This document shows, in pieces, positions 24,915 through 36,903 of a stretch of DNA of 64,000 nucleotides. The notes beneath the pieces are model-generated. The model saw only the letters and a list, made by a program, of their open reading frames with translations. It had not been told where the DNA came from and ran no database searches. Numbering within the stretch: position 1 is the first letter of the stretch; each line of letters starts with the position of its first letter. This DNA comes from Lojkania enalia. Taxonomy: Eukaryota; Ascomycota; Dothideomycetes; Pleosporales. Location: the NCBI GenBank assembly GCA_010094045.1, contig ML986675.1, positions 91,007-155,006 of the forward strand, written 5' to 3'. The position numbers were made by a program, and so were the translations under genes.

Positions 24915-25358
24915 AATCAACCCTAGAAATTAGATAGCAAAGCACACTACCCCACCGTCGCTTTAATAAAGCGTTCTATTATGATATTTTATATGCGTTT
25001 AAATTGTGGGTCCACAGCAAAGAACATGTGAATGTGAGACAGGGTTGGCCGGCGCAATGCATCAGGAATTCTATCTGAGGTTCTCGGCAGTGAGAAATGG
25101 AGGACTCTAGAAATTAGGATTCTTGATTGTTAATTCTTAGTAGAAGAATGAATTAAGGGGGATTATTGTAGATTTGAGGTAACGAAGTAGAGATATGGTG
25201 TTGGTGTTATGTTAGGTGCTGCTGTCGATGTAATAGTATTCAATTCTCTTCCTTAGACTTATGATTATGTTTCATGAGAGAGCTGAGATGTAGGTTGTTG
25301 GGTCGGGCAAAGATAGCAAACTATATGTTATTGAGAAATGGTATACAACGGAAGACTT
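24915..25358. other. 3' flank of the DJ-1 gene, edge of the island
   Basis: AT-rich, with no coding frame. It leads into the first solo LTR and may be older repeat DNA that the LTR inserted into, but I have no second copy in the window to prove it. Confidence 0.4.
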
Positions 25359-25363
25359 GGAGA

Positions 25364-25513
25364 TGTCACGTATGAGGGAGCATCAATTGCCGAGGCAAAT
25401 ATTAATATATTGAAGGAGGGTAAGTAGCCTGCTTCGGCAGAAGCTGGCGATGGCGAGACTATATAGGCCTGAAAAACAGACCAACTATAATAGAATAGTA
25501 GAAACATGTGACA
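25364..25513 (+). mobile_element. Solo LTR, copy A
   Basis: 150 bp beginning TGTCACGT and ending ATGTGACA, flanked by a perfect 5-bp direct repeat GGAGA at 25359-25363 and 25514-25518. TG..CA ends with a 5-bp duplication are the hallmark of LTR-retrotransposon integration. The same sequence occurs at 30472-30621 and, inverted, at 38059-38207. An internal ACTATATAGG could be the LTR promoter's TATA box. No gag or pol sequence adjoins it, so it is a solo LTR left by recombination, or a very short non-autonomous element. Confidence 0.8.
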
Positions 25514-25518
25514 GGAGA

Positions 25519-26885
25519 CTCTTTACGGTTGAGAATGGCGGACTGGTTTTGATGAATATTGTAAGGGAATAGGAGAGACGATGACGAGAACTGAGTTTAA
25601 TTATATTCATGAAGGATCGAAGTTATTTATACTGCCTGTCCTAGTGCCCCATGACATCAAAACTGACCCTTTATAGGAATTGTGCCTTATGTAACCTTAC
25701 AAGTATAAAAATATAAGAGTATAAATTATGACGGATATGTGTCCAGATTTCCATTTAAATACTGCTTGCATTTGAGAGTTTTGCTATTCGTTTTCATACA
25801 TTTCTCGATGTGTCACTCTTCTTCGGTTCTATGACGAGAGCTGTCCACATTTGACCTGCCGCTCTTGGCCTAATAATTCGATTGGAGAGTCTAGGAAGAC
25901 CTAATTCCCTTGGTGAACCTATTTCAAGCTGGTAAGGCTGTTGAGGCCAACTGGGGATGAAACTTGGACCAGTTCATTGATCATTTTATTAGCTCCCTGA
26001 TAATGTAACCTTCATCCTCGTGTATTAATAATGTACGTATTCTACTACCAATGAGCAAGGACAAAATGCACTGCCAACGTGGTCGCCAAATGTCCGTGGA
26101 AAGCGGGGTTAAGCTGCTGCCTTGAGGACCAGAAGTTATCTTACCTCAATTACCCATAGCACTCTGCCTGATTTGCTCAGATAGCCTCTTTAGCTTCAGG
26201 AGAGACTCCATGTAATCGATGCGTCGAGCTTGGGATCGTCGAACCCGTCGACTATTTGGTTGCGACTCCTACATAACATTGAATGGCGAGGTTTCTCTCG
26301 TCCTAAAAAGGTTGCTATTTGACCGCGAGTCGCACAAAGATAGTCCTAGGAACCTCAAAATGCTATGACTGCCGCCGATTATTCTCTCATGAAGTATTCA
26401 GGTTGAGAAAGTCAAAGGTATACCTAGTGGATTGGAACACTAAATGTCATCCTAGAATACCCTATCATTTGGAGTATTCTACACATGTTTCCTGCATAAA
26501 AAGTACTTGCGTGATCACGGGCCAGGAAATCAATTTTTGGTGCGATTTCATATTCGGCTATTTTATAGGGGCTTGCGTTTGACGGTGACGGCACTGGAAA
26601 TACAAATTGTCGTACTTGCCGTCGTTTATTTCATCAGTGGGAAATAAGATTGGGTTTACTGTTCAAAACAACCACAGCCGAATCTAGATTTTGGGGGGGG
26701 CATGTTTAGAAACCCATGACGTTGATGTCCTCGTCTAGGCAAGTCTGCGGATTTGACGATTTGACAGGGGGTCGTGCTAAATTTTGCATTCCTCCCGGGG
26801 CAAACAACCATTCGGGGCATTGGGGTGGTAATTATTGGGGATCTGGGGGTGGAACTCTCGGATTTGGGGGCTGGAAGGGCCGCAA
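25519..26885. other. AT-rich repeat-like DNA in the island
   Basis: No intact gene. The stretch 25520-25700, with TTATTTATAC and long purine runs, looks like another retroelement leader but is single-copy here. The plus-strand frame at 26319-26582 has no recognisable domain. A G-run sits at 26693-26700. Confidence 0.4.
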
Positions 26886-28510
26886 CCAGATTATGAATTT
26901 ATCAAAGATTACCTCAAGGCGTGCATCGAATACTACGAAGGGTGCCGGCTTAGCAAGGTCGAATGCCTGGCAATTGGAACCAGAGTTATCGGTGCCGAAA
27001 GCCAGATGATAGTGCCTTTTTCATTAGACTATCCCTATCTTGCCTTGAGCTATGTATGGAGAAGTAGTAAATAGCCTAGGGCACCTCGACTAGGACCTAT
27101 CCCCCTAAATGACCCAGCCACTATTTTGGATACTTTAGAGGTTTTAAAGCACTAGAACTTCGTTATATATAGATCGATTCCTTTTGTATCGACCAAAGTG
27201 ACCTAGGAGACAAGATGCAGCAGATGCAGCGCATAGAGCATATCTACGAGGGCGCACTTGCTACAATCGTTGCTCTCAATGGATATGCATCTAATGGGAT
27301 TCCATGTATCTTAAGAAAAGAGAAGGACAATCATAGTTGAAGTTAGGGGCATATAGGATGCTCTCGTGCCTTCCAAGCGCGGTTCAGGAGCTCTCCGAGT
27401 CAGGCTGGGCAACAATGTCGTGAATTCTTCAAGAGGGTATACTTTCTAAAAGATGTATCGCGTTTACTAAGCACCAAGTCTGGCAGAACGGGGTAATCGA
27501 GCGCACTTGGGAACGCAGTTCTATGGCACGTTGGGGTTCATTCATGAAGCTTTCTAACTTGAAGGATTCTTTATCAAATACCTTCTTATTCATATATGTA
27601 TACGAGTAGATTGTAAAATTATATGCACACAGGCGCATGCAAAATGAGCACGACGCTTTATACGCTATGTCCGGCATACTAGGACAGCTCGCAAGGGTGA
27701 ACGAGTTTCAGCAAGGGTTTTGTTACAGTCTGCTAATAGATTACATGCAAAGGGCTCTAATGTGGTATCAAGAGTGGGGTTTCTCTGGGTGAAGACGTAT
27801 GACAAGGCGTTGCCTGTCTAAGAGGTTTCCAAGTTGGAGTTGGGCAGGCTGGGAATTCCACTCATCTTCATATTATGTATTGTCCACCAAATTATTCAGA
27901 TTCAACGTCGAGAGTCTTCTCTAAATACTTTGGCAGCAATAATGAAGTGCTGGGGAGGTTGGATTTATACCCAGTGAGCGATCAGTTATTTAAAGCATGC
28001 AAATAGTTCGCACTACAACATTCCATTAACGCGATTACTACATCCCACAGGCTACATACCGATATACCACTACTCAGAGTCTTAAGGCTCTCCTTAAGAT
28101 TACCATACGCTTTCTCAGAAGACACGTGTAAAATCATTCCAGGGCCTGGGGCATTAGGATCTCGATTTGGGCTTCCTTGCTTTTAGTTACATATTGCAGA
28201 AGAGCTGCCTCATGTCGAGCTCATCACCATTAATTATTGCGACTTCATATGGCTCGAATCTCAAGTTGAACTGAAAGCACCTGGGGTCGCCTGTTAGGCT
28301 CTCCTTTAATGCACTAGTACTGCGGTGGAGTGACGGAATTGCCTATCGGGGAGTTTATGCGGTTACTACCGCACCAATTGCTCTGGAATTTCTGGATACA
28401 TACAAGCCTGAGTTTAAAACTTTTCGGCTCGGGTACTCTATGGATCTGGAGAAACGAGACATTGTAAGAGATGGAAGCTATGCATCGGGTACTAGCTCGA
28501 GCACACGGTG
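26886..28510 (+). pseudogene. Decayed HET (heterokaryon incompatibility) domain gene
   Basis: Fragments of a HET protein lie in order on the plus strand but in shifting frames with stops. They are a lead-in with CRLSKVECLAIGTRV and YPYLALSYVW at about 26940-27060, then LELRYI-stop-IDSFCIDQSDLGDKMQ at about 27150-27220 with IEHIYEGALATIVALNG after it, then ATMS-stop-ILQEGILSKRCIAFTKHQVWQ at about 27410-27485. A C-terminal piece has MQRALMWYQEWG and RFPSWSWAGW at about 27745-27855. Two conserved tryptophans are now stops, TAG at 27170-27172 and TGA at 27421-27423. HET proteins trigger cell death on fusion with an incompatible partner; this copy cannot make one. The limits, above all the 3' end, are approximate. 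Confidence 0.75.
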
Positions 28511-30466
28511 CTCTAGCATTAACGTGATCTGAGGTATAATAGTGATCCGATCACCGGGGAACTTTAGCTGCTGAGACAAATTTTTGGATTTCTTTTTCTA
28601 CATTCTAATCTTTTGTACCGAACATCTTATTAGAATGCAGAGTCACACTTTATGTTCATTAGTCGTATTCTGAATGCTCGAAGGGGCTTCTTAATGGAAC
28701 GAATGGCATGAATTCACTTTGTGCTTCAACAGAAGCCAAGTCAGATGAGCCTTTATGCAATACTGAAATCGTATCATTCTTGTGATCGCTGGGAGGCTGA
28801 CTTTAGTATCTAATAAATATTTAGCACTTTATATGTGCTATAGTGCTTTCTCTGCCCACGACTGCTTCAATCAAAAGCAGCTAAGAGCCTTACAGTTCGA
28901 ATTTTTAATGTGATAAGTTCTCATACGATAAGGAAGAGAAAAGCTAGACCCTATCTAAGAGGACTCCATTGCTGAATTACACAGCCCGTCGCACCAGCCT
29001 GGCTCCTCTTGTAAGATCGGCGCTCAACAGCAGAACGATGGTTTCCCAACATACTCCAACCCCAAATTTCCCCTTTGTCGCCGCGACAAAAGCCTCGAGA
29101 GACCCCTAGAGTGGCAATCCACTAGCCTGTACCAGATACACCAGCTTCCTCACCACCACAGCAACCAACAACCCCTTCCCGCCATTAATTTCCACCTCTT
29201 GCTCATTCCTAATTACCCTCCAACACATCCTGCTCCTCAAAAGTCGCACAACTGCCGTAGGATCCAAGACACCCACACTACGCTTGCCCAACTCGGTATT
29301 CAGCAACACAATATTCATGACTAGCAGGCCTCATTCAGATTACTGCGTGCAGTTCCGTTAAGCATCGAGATTCTCGTTGGACAGGACGCCCACGATGCTG
29401 ACGCATGAAAGTGACGTGAACTAAGTAGAAGAGTCGGCAGGTAGGGGATCGAGGAACAAGTGTGACGCGCTAGGGGCGCTGGAGGGCGAAGCCTTTAACG
29501 CGAACGAATGAGCGCCATCCGAGGGAATGGGCTGGCTGAGGTGGGGAGGCGCGACGACAGGAGCTGGAATTGACGGTATGGTGGAAGGGAAGTTGGTGAT
29601 GGAGATAGGGAGGCACGTCTTTGCGACATTTCGGACTGGTGCTGGTGGGACGCCTGTTCTACAGAGCCGGCGGCGGTGTCGGTCGGTGGGAGATTGTGGA
29701 CTAAATTGAGAACAAGGGATGGTGCACAAAGCTTCTTGACCTGCTCAATGGCATACATATTATTTCGCCGTAATCGGGCTACTGCGGAGATGCAGGGTAT
29801 CTCCAGGGAGTAGTGTCATCCGGCATAGGTGTCGTGAGGTTCTTGGTGGCACCAGCAGTCTAGTAGTCCTGTCTATATTGGTCAGCTAAGTTGCGCCAGG
29901 GTCGTCCTGCGCACGGAACGTAAGGGACACGAGGAACACCAACAAAAGCAAAAACATTATTCCGCAGCTCGACAAGACGAAAAATATTAGACCTGAGGAG
30001 CTAGGCTCCCATTGGAATTGTAAACTTTCTTGATAGGCGCAGGCGAAGGGATAGGAGGAGCTATACTGAGAATATGTAGTCTAGGTTTTACTATTTTTTG
30101 ATATAAAATTCCCACGGCTGAGTTGCTAGACGCGTTTAGCAGCAACTATCTATTACTACCTTCTCAATTACGGGGATATAGTATTGACTCCAGGGCCACT
30201 CCGATGATGTTCCGAAGGGATAATGCTACCTCGCCTAGTCCACCCAACTACCCGCCCACCACCATGCCCCCAATATGGTGAATTTCCCAAAGCCGCAAAA
30301 AATGCTTCTTTATAAATTAAAAAAATGGGGGTCCCATTTCAATCACAAGCGTTCACATAGCTTAAGCGTTCCTGGGCGTGCCTTAAACGAAAGGTTTCCA
30401 AATGCTATGGTTCTAGCCTCGCTAATATACCGATGATGAGCGGTGGCTCTCAGCGAGCTAATCACA
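28511..30466. other. Non-coding island DNA with a possible gene fossil
   Basis: Minus-strand frames at 29106-29318 and 29421-29758 have somewhat gene-like composition. The latter covers two overlapping frames, the first starting MYAIEQVKKLCAPSLVLNLV. I recognise no family and cannot join them, so they are not called. The rest is AT-rich and empty. Confidence 0.35.
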
Positions 30467-30471
30467 CTATG

Positions 30472-30621
30472 TGTCGCGTATCAGGGAGCATCAATTGCTG
30501 AGGCAAATATTGATGTATTGAAGGAGGGTGAGTGGCCTGCCTCGGTAGAAGCTGACGATGGCGAGACTATATAGGCCTGAAAAAACGGACCAACTATAAT
30601 AGGATAGTAGAACATGTGACA
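30472..30621 (+). mobile_element. Solo LTR, copy B
   Basis: 150 bp, TGTCGCGT..ATGTGACA, flanked by a perfect 5-bp direct repeat CTATG at 30467-30471 and 30622-30626. It is colinear with copies A and C over its full length. Differences among the three are almost all transitions plus length change in one A-run. Confidence 0.82.
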
Positions 30622-30626
30622 CTATG

Positions 30627-31504
30627 TTCTAGGGGTCTACTAACATAGTCAGAGCTTGTGCCGCACGACAGATAGTGTTCAGATTTCTGGGAGGACGCCG
30701 TTATTTTGATTCTCATTTTATTTTATTTTTTCGAAAGCTTTTACCCGATGTATTTTTTTTATCCTTTTAGTCCTTGTAATTTAGGGCTAAGGGAGACTTC
30801 TTCCCCTTCTATATAGGGCCGAGTTTTTTGAGTACCTCTTTAAGCCCATATCTTTTCAGGATCATCCCTCACATTTCTGAGCAAGGGGGGACAGACACGA
30901 TAAATCAGTCGGCCCCGAGCTCGAGTCTTTTGAATGTTCAGGTAGATGCATTGAGCCATACAAGACCCAAACGCACTACTAAGCTGCATTTGGAAATGCA
31001 TTTTTAGCGAACTGTTTTAGTGCCAGAGCAGTGGATAGACTAAGGTTTCTCGCAAATGCGGACCGTCACTGAACTGCGAGGCTTTGAGCGTGAGAGGAAT
31101 TTCAAGAGATGAGACAGCGAGAAGCTCTTGTCCTATAAATGCCTTGTAAATTCCATAATTGATATAAAAGACACCTTATCTGAGCGAGTTAAAGGTTAGA
31201 GATGGCCATACTACGCTAGTTCTTTTCAAGCTAGAGGGACAACTAGGTAGTTGTTAATGCTCGCCCTAAGCGCCAACCAAGTAGCCATTGCGCCAAGACC
31301 ATATGCTGTACTCACCCTTTCTTAAGAGGCTTCCCGGATGGTATCACTTGGCGCTCTAAGAAAAAGGATGCAGAAAGACATCAAAATTAGTCATCTAAAA
31401 AGATTAATATCCATTCACTACAGTGCTGTCAAATCCAGGACATCTTCAGAGCACATGCGAAAGAACTGGATCGGAGAGGCGAGAATGCGTCGTGACATGT
31501 CATC
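30627..31504. other. Non-coding island DNA
   Basis: T-rich tract at about 30715-30770, otherwise featureless. No coding frame of note before the hydrolase gene, whose 3' end is at 31505. Confidence 0.45.
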
Positions 31505-32340
31505 TTAAATCTCTTCAAAAACTCCCGCTAATCCAACCAACCTCCCAACCAACTCTTCCGGCCTCGCAATTTGCGGCGAATGCCCGCTCTCGATATCCCT
31601 AACGATCCACTCCGCCTCCGTCCTATCAATCATCATCTGCTGTACCGGCAGCGGTATACAGGCATCATTCAACGTCCGAATATAAGCCACGCGTCCCTTA
31701 TACTCGTCGCTGTCCCACGTCGCTCGTGGACAGGGCGAAGTAAAAGAAGACATGCCTTGCGCCATCGCGGATACGGCAGCTACGTCCGCGAGGCTAACGG
31801 GAATATCCTGGAAGAGTGGAGGGATGCGGTCATCGCAGCGAAGGAGGTTGGCTTCGGGCTAGATATCGCAATCGTTAGAGCTTTGTGCATAGGAAGACTG
31901 GAGAAAAGTATACTAACGTCAGGTCTGATATGGGGCGGATACTGCCCGCCGAAAGCGCCAACTACGTCTTTCCCATCGCCCCCCCTCGTTAACACCGCAC
32001 AAATGAATATTTGCCCAATAACGCCTGTTTTCTTGCCCTGGGCTGCGCGCTCCGCCTTTCCTAGCCCTTTTGCTGCAGCACTAGCTGGTACTCCGCTGTA
32101 GGAATGAGATACGATGATTACGTCGCGCTCTTCGTGGTCTAGGATGGGTAAGAGCATATTTTTTTTGACGTACTCTGTGTCATCTTCGACGGTGACATTT
32201 CCTGAAGCGCCGACGGAGGGGAGGAGGGCTGATAGGGTGGGATAGCCTGCTTGTTGCAGGAGATGGAAAAGATAGCCGTAGTGAGAAGGATTATGCGAGG
32301 CGGCGGGAACAAGGACGAGGAAGGGGCGTTTGGAAGTCAT
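31505..32340 (-). CDS. Alpha/beta hydrolase
   Basis: Exons 32340-31918 and 31858-31505 encode 258 residues; the 59-bp intron has GT..AG ends and CTAAC, and joins PPHIRPD to PEANLLRC. The fold starts at once with FLVLVPAASHNPSHYGYLFHLLQQAG (strand, oxyanion loop, helix). The nucleophile elbow reads VSHSYSGVPASAA, with Ser80, where relatives normally have GHSxGG, so both glycine positions are serine. A candidate acid is in NDACIPLPVQQ, and the catalytic histidine in ESGHSPQIARPEEL near the end. Size and order match the small esterase/methylesterase-like group of single-domain hydrolases without a signal peptide. Substrate unknown. The longer frame reaching 32571 is leader; I start at the ATG before TSKRPF. 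It is intact although surrounded by decayed DNA. Confidence 0.83.
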
Positions 32341-33074
32341 GTGTTTTTGACAGATTAGATTTTGATGTAAGGTAAAGAAGGTATGTTCGGATTTCGGCCC
32401 GGAGATGTCGGACCTGAGGATATAATTGATTCGCTGAATTGCGGATGCGATCGTATCGTAACAATCAGTACACCCTAAGTATACGTGATCTAGGTGGCCG
32501 AGCCAATTAGTTGTTATTCTATGCAATTTGTAGACGGTGCAATTATTGAAATAGAAAATTTTTGACGACAAAATTTGCCTCTAGACGACGAGTTTGATGG
32601 TAGATGTGCGACGTATTCTTATCCCATTCCGTTGAGATAAACCGCTTTATCTCGAACGAATGACCAGTTTTATGGTCGTACGAGATCCTATGTAAGCTGT
32701 AGGAAGGAGCTAGTATTCATTGAGTAAAATACTTGGTGGCAGGATCCTTTCAATAATTATACTCAATTAATACTAGCTCCCTTCGTATTCCCCGGGTGTA
32801 TGAGAGACTTTCCCCAGCACGGCTATAGTTCCTGACTACAAATTAACGACGACCAATGGTTAGCACAAGAATTTTTGTGTACTATGATTCCTAGACTAAC
32901 ACCCGAGCCCACCTAGCTCACGGAAATCGTCGTACAACTCCTACAAACTTGAGGATCTACAGCTCCATATAATTGAGCTATACGTCTGGATTTTTTGGTG
33001 GATGATACAGTGAATTACGAAGATTATATTGCACCTACTAACTAGTCAATGAAGCGCGTAGGAAGCTTGATAGT
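32341..33074. other. Non-coding DNA with a strong hairpin
   Basis: Apart from the inverted repeat at 32706-32780, nothing is recognised. AT-rich. Confidence 0.45.
32706..32780. repeat. 75-bp near-perfect hairpin
   Basis: The arm 32706-32725, GGAGCTAGTATTCATTGAGT, is the reverse complement of 32761-32780 with one mismatch in 20. The loop is about 35 nt. It could be the remnant of a tiny MITE, with both ends and almost no middle, or a structured 3' element. No target duplication is apparent. Confidence 0.6.
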
Positions 33075-33734
33075 TCTACCTCGTCGATTCTACTACTCGA
33101 GCCGCTCCACCATTTCAACTGTCATGAACAAAAAGGCCGATCTTCTTGCTGCTAAAGCATGAAGGCTTATATAGGTGATAATTCCGGCTGACATCAACAA
33201 TCAAATGCTCATCTACCTCCTGCCTTGGTGTAGTATTTACAGCCTGCGTAGCCTTGATGGCATTCCTGGCAACCCTATAATCAGTTTAAAGCTACTAGTT
33301 AGCCTGTTTAGCTAGCTGAGCTTCCTACTTCTGTAATCTCTTTCTTCTACTTCTTAGAGCCAGCTTTTTTTGCAGCAGCTTTAATACGCTTCTATTCCTT
33401 GGTTATATAGTTAAGCTTTCTTAAGTTTCGTAGTATTTCTATATTTAGCAATTTTACTTTTTTTACTAGTACAAGAGTCTTATAGCAGCTCATTTTATAT
33501 ATTAATAACTATAAGTTTAAGTTTTCGATTAAATAGTTGTTGATTTTCGTGCTGCTTTACGCAGGAGTCCTAGGCACCTCGGGAGAGTGTACTTCGATCC
33601 ATATTGCATTCTCGAGCTACTGCAGCAATTTTCCCTAATTCGCCTAGTTTCTGCAATCTCAAAGCTGTAATCCCCTACTCAATAGCGTCCTTATTTGGTG
33701 GAGATATTACAGGTTGAAAATTAGCTAAATCCAT
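33075..33734 (-). mobile_element. Internally deleted pogo/Fot1-like transposase remnant
   Basis: The minus strand from the ATG at 33734 reads, in one frame, MDLANFQPVISPPNKDAIE-stop-GITALRLQK, then KIAAVARECNMDRSTLSRGA and KQHENQQLFNR. This is the psq-type helix-turn-helix and the start of the CENP-B-like domain of Tc1/mariner pogo/Fot1 transposases. The DDE catalytic core is missing. The strand resumes near 33410 with a C-terminal part containing KRIKAAAKKAGSKK, then KKEITEVGSSAS and GCQECHQGYAGC. Its frame is broken by many TAG/TAA/TGA codons at places where Gln or Trp would be expected. The typical full gene is about 1.6-1.8 kb, so over half is gone. Terminal repeats were not found. Confidence 0.6.
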
Positions 33735-34539
33735 CGTGGGCGTGAGTTAGGTAGGTCCGGGCGCTAGCGTTGGCCGAAAGAACGACAGTCACATGATTTT
33801 CTGTGTGACGAATAAGAACTCTCTCAATAACATGTGTCAGATGGGAGATGGACTGCTAACAACTCAAAAATAAAGCTGAGTACCAGAGTGGCATAGAATT
33901 CAGATGTCTACTCTCCCAATTTCTTCCTACGTTAGCACCTTTAAGACAGACTTGCACATTTATTCGTACGAAGCGATTTTTCATAGCTCAGCCTCCACGC
34001 GAAGTTAAATGATCCTTAAGAATCAGCATTTAACAGTCATTTATAAATTCAGCCTAGGAAAAGAGTTCTTAAGGTAGCGGAATTTGTAATCAAGCTTCCA
34101 CCTTAGGTATTTTGCGTATTGGGACGGTCCTAGTGAGCGTCCCGTATTATGTGTGCGGGGGCGTTCGTGTAAGTCCGTATTCAAATAGACATCAAGCAGG
34201 ATCCCATTCCCTAAATCCGATACATGCTACCACTAGGAAAGGGCCAGAGGCACCAATATGCCAGTTACGGTGCCTCAGACCTGACATCAGCTTGTCTAAG
34301 CAGCCACCATTCCGGTAATCGGAGGACCTGATTGGCGGACTCGATGAAATAATTTCTAATCGCCACTTAGATTTATCCACCCGGACTTGGCCATTTTTTA
34401 CGCTTATGTCAGATTAATCCTCGGGTTGTCCCAGCTGAATGCAGGCTCGTCAGAGGAGAATTTTATCAACCAGCAAAATTTCAAAGAACCTAACGCCCTG
34501 AACGGCGCCACCATCGCAAGCTAAATTATATCAAACTCG
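33735..34539. other. Non-coding island DNA
   Basis: Probably the outer part of the dead transposon on the left, then unassigned AT-rich sequence. No open frame with a domain. Confidence 0.4.
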
Positions 34540-36903
34540 CTTCCGATAAGAAGTTTTGGCAAACGAGAGAACTGGGAGCGGCAACATGGGGAACCTCGGC
34601 GGACAAGGTGAATGGGGGAATAGCGACCCTGCCATAGTAACTAATATACATCTTTGTGCTCGATGTGCCAGCCTTGATCTCAACAATATGCTCAACAGGT
34701 CTCTGGAGGTTGCACGTAATGACGGGTGGGGTGATTTCATGACCATCGCAAAAATACTATTCTTCTTCCGCCAGGGCCGGGAAAACAAACTTGGGATTAC
34801 AAAGGGAACAGCGAGTTCGTTCCTCGACCTTACAACCCTTATAGTATGGAGTATATAGAAGATATGAAGGATCTATATGATGAGGGCAATATGAGAGACG
34901 TAATTCTTGAAGACTTGAGCAACGATGAATTCGTTGAAAATGTGTGGGCAATCAAGATGGCGAGTCTATATGCGCCGAAGACTTTGGCGATTTATACTCT
35001 GAAAAGAGCTCTCTTTTTAGAAGCGACGATGAATTGATCTCTGAAAGTGAAGACCAGGATGAAGTTAAAAGCTTGATGACAGAGGTGCCAGCGATTACGA
35101 GGATGAGGATCTGAGTGAAAGAACCGATGAAGATGCCCACCGGGACGAATATGGCAATAAGGGGAAAGCTAATGATGAAATAGAGTACATTGTCGATAGT
35201 TAGGTGGGGGATTCTCAAAGAGATACGTCCACGGAGCCTAGTGAAGGCGAAGGTGCATATGACAATTACGATGAACAACTAACCAATTCTGACAATCGAA
35301 CTTTTGAAACTATCAGTGCAGAAAATACCATAAATAACGAAGATTCAGCCGAAAGTATAGCGGGTGGTGGACGTCCGCAGATGCACTATACGGGTAGAGT
35401 ATCCGCTGAACAACGAGGTTTCGTATACTATCATTAGGTAGCTGGTACGGCATCCTAGTTCTGGAAAGCATTACAGAATTTACCGGCTCATGTACGCTCT
35501 TTGGGCCATAGGAATGGTTGACTGATTATCAGTCGGATTCTAAAGGTTAAAAAAAAAAAAAAAGAAAAATTTTTTTTAAATTCACTAAATTAAAGAATGC
35601 CGTCCGTCTAGCTCAAAATCGTGGACTCTTAGGCTTATCTGGATTCAATGCAGGAGGACCAATTTTTTGAGATTTTGACTGGATATGCACCTTGAGAGTG
35701 TAGGATCAATTGTTTAACCGGCATGCGGCTGTCGATTTTTTGTTCATTCCCACATACAGGTTCTATGCGGGTTCTCTGGGCAGATGCAATAGATTTCAGC
35801 AACCTCCAGTATTGGATCAAATTCTCTCAAACCGACCATCCAAAGCAATGCAAACTCCCGCAACACGAGGAACGAATCGCAGTTAAAGTAATAGATTGCG
35901 AAACGCTCCAACTGGTCCATCTGGACGACTTTTCATACTTGACATTGAGTTACTAGTAGAGGCAAGGTGAAAAAGCGACGGAGAACTCACGCCGACTGCC
36001 TGATCTAATTCAATTGCCCGCTGCCATTAGGGACTCCATTTCTGCGAATCTCAAGCTAGGATTCCGTTATATTTAGATTGATTGTTACTGGTAAGATGCA
36101 TCCTAGGTCCGCTACTTACTCCCCTAACAACTGAGAATGCATAAATCAATCTGATTCAGAAGATGCCATGCGACAGATTAGGAAAACGGACATTATTTAC
36201 AAGCTCTCAGAGGCCACGCTTATAGCCATTCTTGGCATTGGCCCATCCCACGGCTTGCCCGGAGTTGGTGCACTGCAAGCGCCAAAGACACCATCGTTTT
36301 AATTTCACGGACAAGGAATTCACGGGACTAGTGACTTTTATGGATAGGGTAGTCGAAAAATCGCGTTGGGGAAGGCAAACTGCTTATGGAGGATTTCTTT
36401 ATCAATAATCAGCACACACTAGTGAAGATGGTGGTCTCCATAGAGCTGAAAAATAGTCAGGTGTTGGATTGGAACGCATTCCAGAGCCGATACGAGGAGC
36501 TCAATGACTATATCAACCTGAGCCAATGTGTCCATGTTTCAGCCCCTGTGGCAAAGTCGTATGCTAGGCGACACGAGCGCGGCTGTATCCACTGCATTTC
36601 CGCCTAAATAATGGCTTATTTCTGAGAGTGAAGTTAGTCGATGTATCAGAATTCACCGAGGGCGAGGTATACTATAGCATCGTGTGGGCAATTAGCAGCG
36701 AGCATGCTTTCGCTATTTTGACAACCAAAGTTCAAGATATATATAAACGCATTAGATATATCAATTCACTAGGTAATCATAGAGGCGAGCTTTTCACACC
36801 TGATGGCAGCAGAACATTTTTGAGTGCGGATGTGAAATATGGGTTTAGGGAACGATGGTGGAAAATTATAATGATGAAGAGGATAACTCTCCGTATCATT
36901 TAG
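34540..36903 (+). pseudogene. Second decayed HET domain gene
   Basis: Plus-strand pieces in different frames, in order. At about 34556-34858 there is LCARCASLDLNNML, a Cys-containing opening typical of HET proteins. At about 35080-35435 comes an acidic, low-complexity stretch rich in Glu, Asp and Ser. At about 35870-35955 CETLQLVHLDDFSYLTLSY appears, equivalent to the YxALSYVWG entry into the domain. Then LGFRYI-stop-ID at about 36055-36080, followed after a probable intron by INQSDSEDAMRQIRKTDIIY at about 36145-36200. The conserved Trp of the WID motif is a TAG at 36074-36076. Later frames (36386-36607, 36628-36903) follow colinearly. Frame changes around 34860-35040 and 35440-35720 make it non-functional. 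Confidence 0.6.

Noticed and set aside
29106..29758. Possible gene fragment on the minus strand
   Set aside because: Composition is gene-like but frames overlap, no family is recognised and no splice model joins them.
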